Source: Dyella_A sp049445995
Lineage (GTDB): Bacteria > Pseudomonadota > Gammaproteobacteria > Xanthomonadales > Rhodanobacteraceae
NCBI RefSeq assembly: GCF_049445995.1
Contig: NZ_JBMSDZ010000008.1
Location: 100,606-164,605, forward strand
Reading direction: 5' to 3'
Length of the DNA: 64,000 bases
The translations under genes were made by a program, and so were the position numbers. Within the stretch, counting starts at the first letter, position 1. The number at the start of each line of letters is the position of its first letter. The notes beneath the pieces were generated by a model. The model was not told the origin of the DNA. It saw only the letters and a program-made list of their open reading frames with translations, and did no database searches. This document shows positions 62,691 to 64,000 of this stretch, in pieces.

Positions 62691-63743
62691 GTGTTCACCA
62701 TCACCCTCCAGGCCACCGGCCACCGCTTCGCGGCGCAGCCGGGCGAGACCGTGCTCGAAGCGGCGCAGCGTGCCGGCATCGCGTTGCCGTACTCGTGCCG
62801 CTCGGGCGTGTGCGGCAGCTGCAAGGCGATCCTGCTCGAGGGCCAGGTGGACTATCCGCGCCATCCGCCGCTGGCGCTGGACGCCGGCGAACGGGCGCAC
62901 CATGCCGTGCTGCTGTGCCAGGCCGTGCCCGCCAGCGACCTCACCATCGCCGCACGCGAAGTCACCTCGGTGGAGGACATCGCGCGCCGCGCGCTCACCG
63001 TCACCATCGTCGACAAGCGCCGGCTGGCGCCGGAAGTGATCGGCCTGCGCCTGCTGCCCGCGCCCGGCGAGCGCCCACTGCGCCACCTGGCCGGGCAATA
63101 CCTCGACGTGCTGCTGGACGACGGCAAGCGCCGCCCGTTCTCCATCGCCAACATGCCCGCGCCCGACGGCAGCCTGGAACTGCATGTGCGCCACGTCGCC
63201 GGCGGCGGCTTCACCTCATGGGTGAGCGAACGGGCGCAGGTGGGCGACACGCTGCGCATCGAAGGCCCGCTGGGCACCTTCGTGCCGCGCGAGGATTCCG
63301 AGCGGCCGATGATCTTCATGGCCGGCGGCACCGGCTTCGCGCCGGTCAAGGCCATCGTCGAGCACTTCCTGGCGCTGGGCACGCGCCGCGCCATGCGCGT
63401 GTACTGGGGGGCGCGCCAGAACGGCGATCTCTACCTGCGCACGCTGGCCGAACAGTGGCAGCGCGACGCGCACGATCTCCTGTTCATCCCCGTGCTGTCC
63501 GACGCCGACGATGCCCACACCCGCGTCGGCCTGGTGCACGAAGCCGTGCTCGCCGACCACCCGGACCTCAGCGCCCACGACCTCTACATGAGCGGCCCGC
63601 CCGCCATGATCGACAGCGCCCGCCACCGCTTCGTCGACGCCGGCCTGCCGGAAGACCGGCTCTACTACGACTCGTTCGAATACGCGCCGGATGTGCTGGC
63701 GCAGATTCTGGCGGGAAGGGCGGGGATCCGGGCGCAGGGGTAG
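62691..63743 (+). CDS. Ferredoxin-flavin reductase (CDP-6-deoxy-delta-3,4-glucoseen reductase-like)
   Basis: A 350-aa protein with a plant-type [2Fe-2S] domain (CRSGVCGSCKAILLEG and LLCQA, four Cys), an FAD-binding barrel (RPFSIANMP) and an NAD(P)H domain (MAGGTGFAPVKAIVE, YMSGPPAMID). It is of the AscD/Ubi-type class that passes electrons from NADH to an oxygenase or dehydrase. No such partner is adjacent. GTG 62691 is the likely start; a TTG at 62655 is possible. Confidence 0.87.
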   Translation: MFTITLQATGHRFAAQPGETVLEAAQRAGIALPYSCRSGVCGSCKAILLEGQVDYPRHPPLALDAGERAHHAVLLCQAVPASDLTIAAREVTSVEDIARRALTVTIVDKRRLAPEVIGLRLLPAPGERPLRHLAGQYLDVLLDDGKRRPFSIANMPAPDGSLELHVRHVAGGGFTSWVSERAQVGDTLRIEGPLGTFVPREDSERPMIFMAGGTGFAPVKAIVEHFLALGTRRAMRVYWGARQNGDLYLRTLAEQWQRDAHDLLFIPVLSDADDAHTRVGLVHEAVLADHPDLSAHDLYMSGPPAMIDSARHRFVDAGLPEDRLYYDSFEYAPDVLAQILAGRAGIRAQG

Positions 63744-64000
63744 GGATTGACGACGGAAGATTCAGTCCCTTGCACGGCGCTGCGCCGGAATAAGCGAGTT
63801 TGATAATTCTCAATAGATCGGTATCGATTACGCGTAAATAATGCACCCTTCGGCTCTGACTTTAAGTGTCAATAACCTGACTCCGTGACCTCTCCCTGCC
63901 AAACCGCACCACACAGCCACCTGCACGAGCCCGCCCGCTCACCCATCGGGTGAGGCCCGCTGTCGGGTATGCTGCGGCTCGATCTCGTTGCCGCGCCGTT
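63744..64000. other. Intergenic end of the window
   Basis: No gene seen. An AT-rich stretch (63799-63845) includes TGATAATTCTCAATAG, which loosely resembles one half of a Fur box. TCACCC ATC GGGTGA at about 63939-63953 is a small hairpin. The gene that this region might control lies beyond the window. Confidence 0.35.

Overview
This is chromosomal DNA of a GC-rich gammaproteobacterium. Protein families and gene order (folB/ybdG/folK/pteridine reductase, c4-dsbA-dsbA next to engB, rho-trxA-rhlB, ftsE-ftsX...rpoH, priA-tal) fit the Xanthomonadales, most likely Rhodanobacteraceae (Rhodanobacter/Dyella type). That assignment is by recognition, not by a database search. No rRNA, tRNA, CRISPR array or prophage was recognised; coding density is high.

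Layout. 1-2.9 kb: folate block (3' end of folB, a YbdG-type MscS channel, folK, pteridine reductase). 2.9-6.3 kb: EcsC-family protein, then a TonB-dependent receptor behind a palindrome that matches a Zur box. 6.4-16.2 kb: MidA-like methyltransferase, LTA-synthase-type phosphoglycerol transferase, CCA-adding enzyme, a divergent GH37 trehalase-like protein, a complex-I-type epimerase and lytic transglycosylase Slt. 16.2-22.4 kb: GH17 membrane enzyme facing a directon of cytochrome c4, two DsbA-like lipoproteins, an EEP phosphatase and a small membrane protein, with engB divergent. 22.5-29 kb: fRMsr, bioD with a coupled 12-codon leader, M3 peptidase, gshA, ankyrin protein. 29-39.5 kb: rho and trxA opposite rhlB, then ftsEX, a two-receiver response regulator, ung, rpoH and transaldolase. 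39.5-50.3 kb: priA, a 0.9-kb gene-poor gap with DnaA boxes and a perfect CRP/Clp-type site, a MATE pump, sppA, two very small genes, an SDR, DUF4124, DegV and a short AMP nucleosidase. 50.5-56.3 kb: a second TonB receptor, a TPR-sulfotransferase, and a glutaredoxin/A-type carrier/rhodanese fusion. 56.6-58.7 kb: a decayed IS66-family element. 58.8-64 kb: rlmI, a VOC protein, a membrane protein, srkA, a hotdog thioesterase and a ferredoxin-flavin reductase.

Most striking non-coding signals. (1) Six copies (one deleted) of a 165-195 bp imperfect palindrome whose ends carry or nearly carry CTAG. Two kinds of ends and two kinds of core occur in different combinations, so the element looks modular, and one copy supplies the tal stop codon. 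(2) A 9-9-9 CIRCE operator with one mismatch sits in front of rpoH and overlaps the -10 region of a sigma-E-like promoter, suggesting that HrcA and envelope stress both feed the heat-shock sigma factor. (3) Two clusters of DnaA-box-like 9-mers lie in gaps without any replication gene. (4) Two REPIN-like doublets begin with GTAG.

Functional threads. Oxidative protein folding and redox repair recur (two DsbA-like proteins, c4, thioredoxin, gshA, fRMsr, Grx fusion). The envelope is prominent (LTA-type transferase, Slt, GH17, two TonB receptors, SppA). RNA metabolism (rho, rhlB) sits beside thioredoxin.
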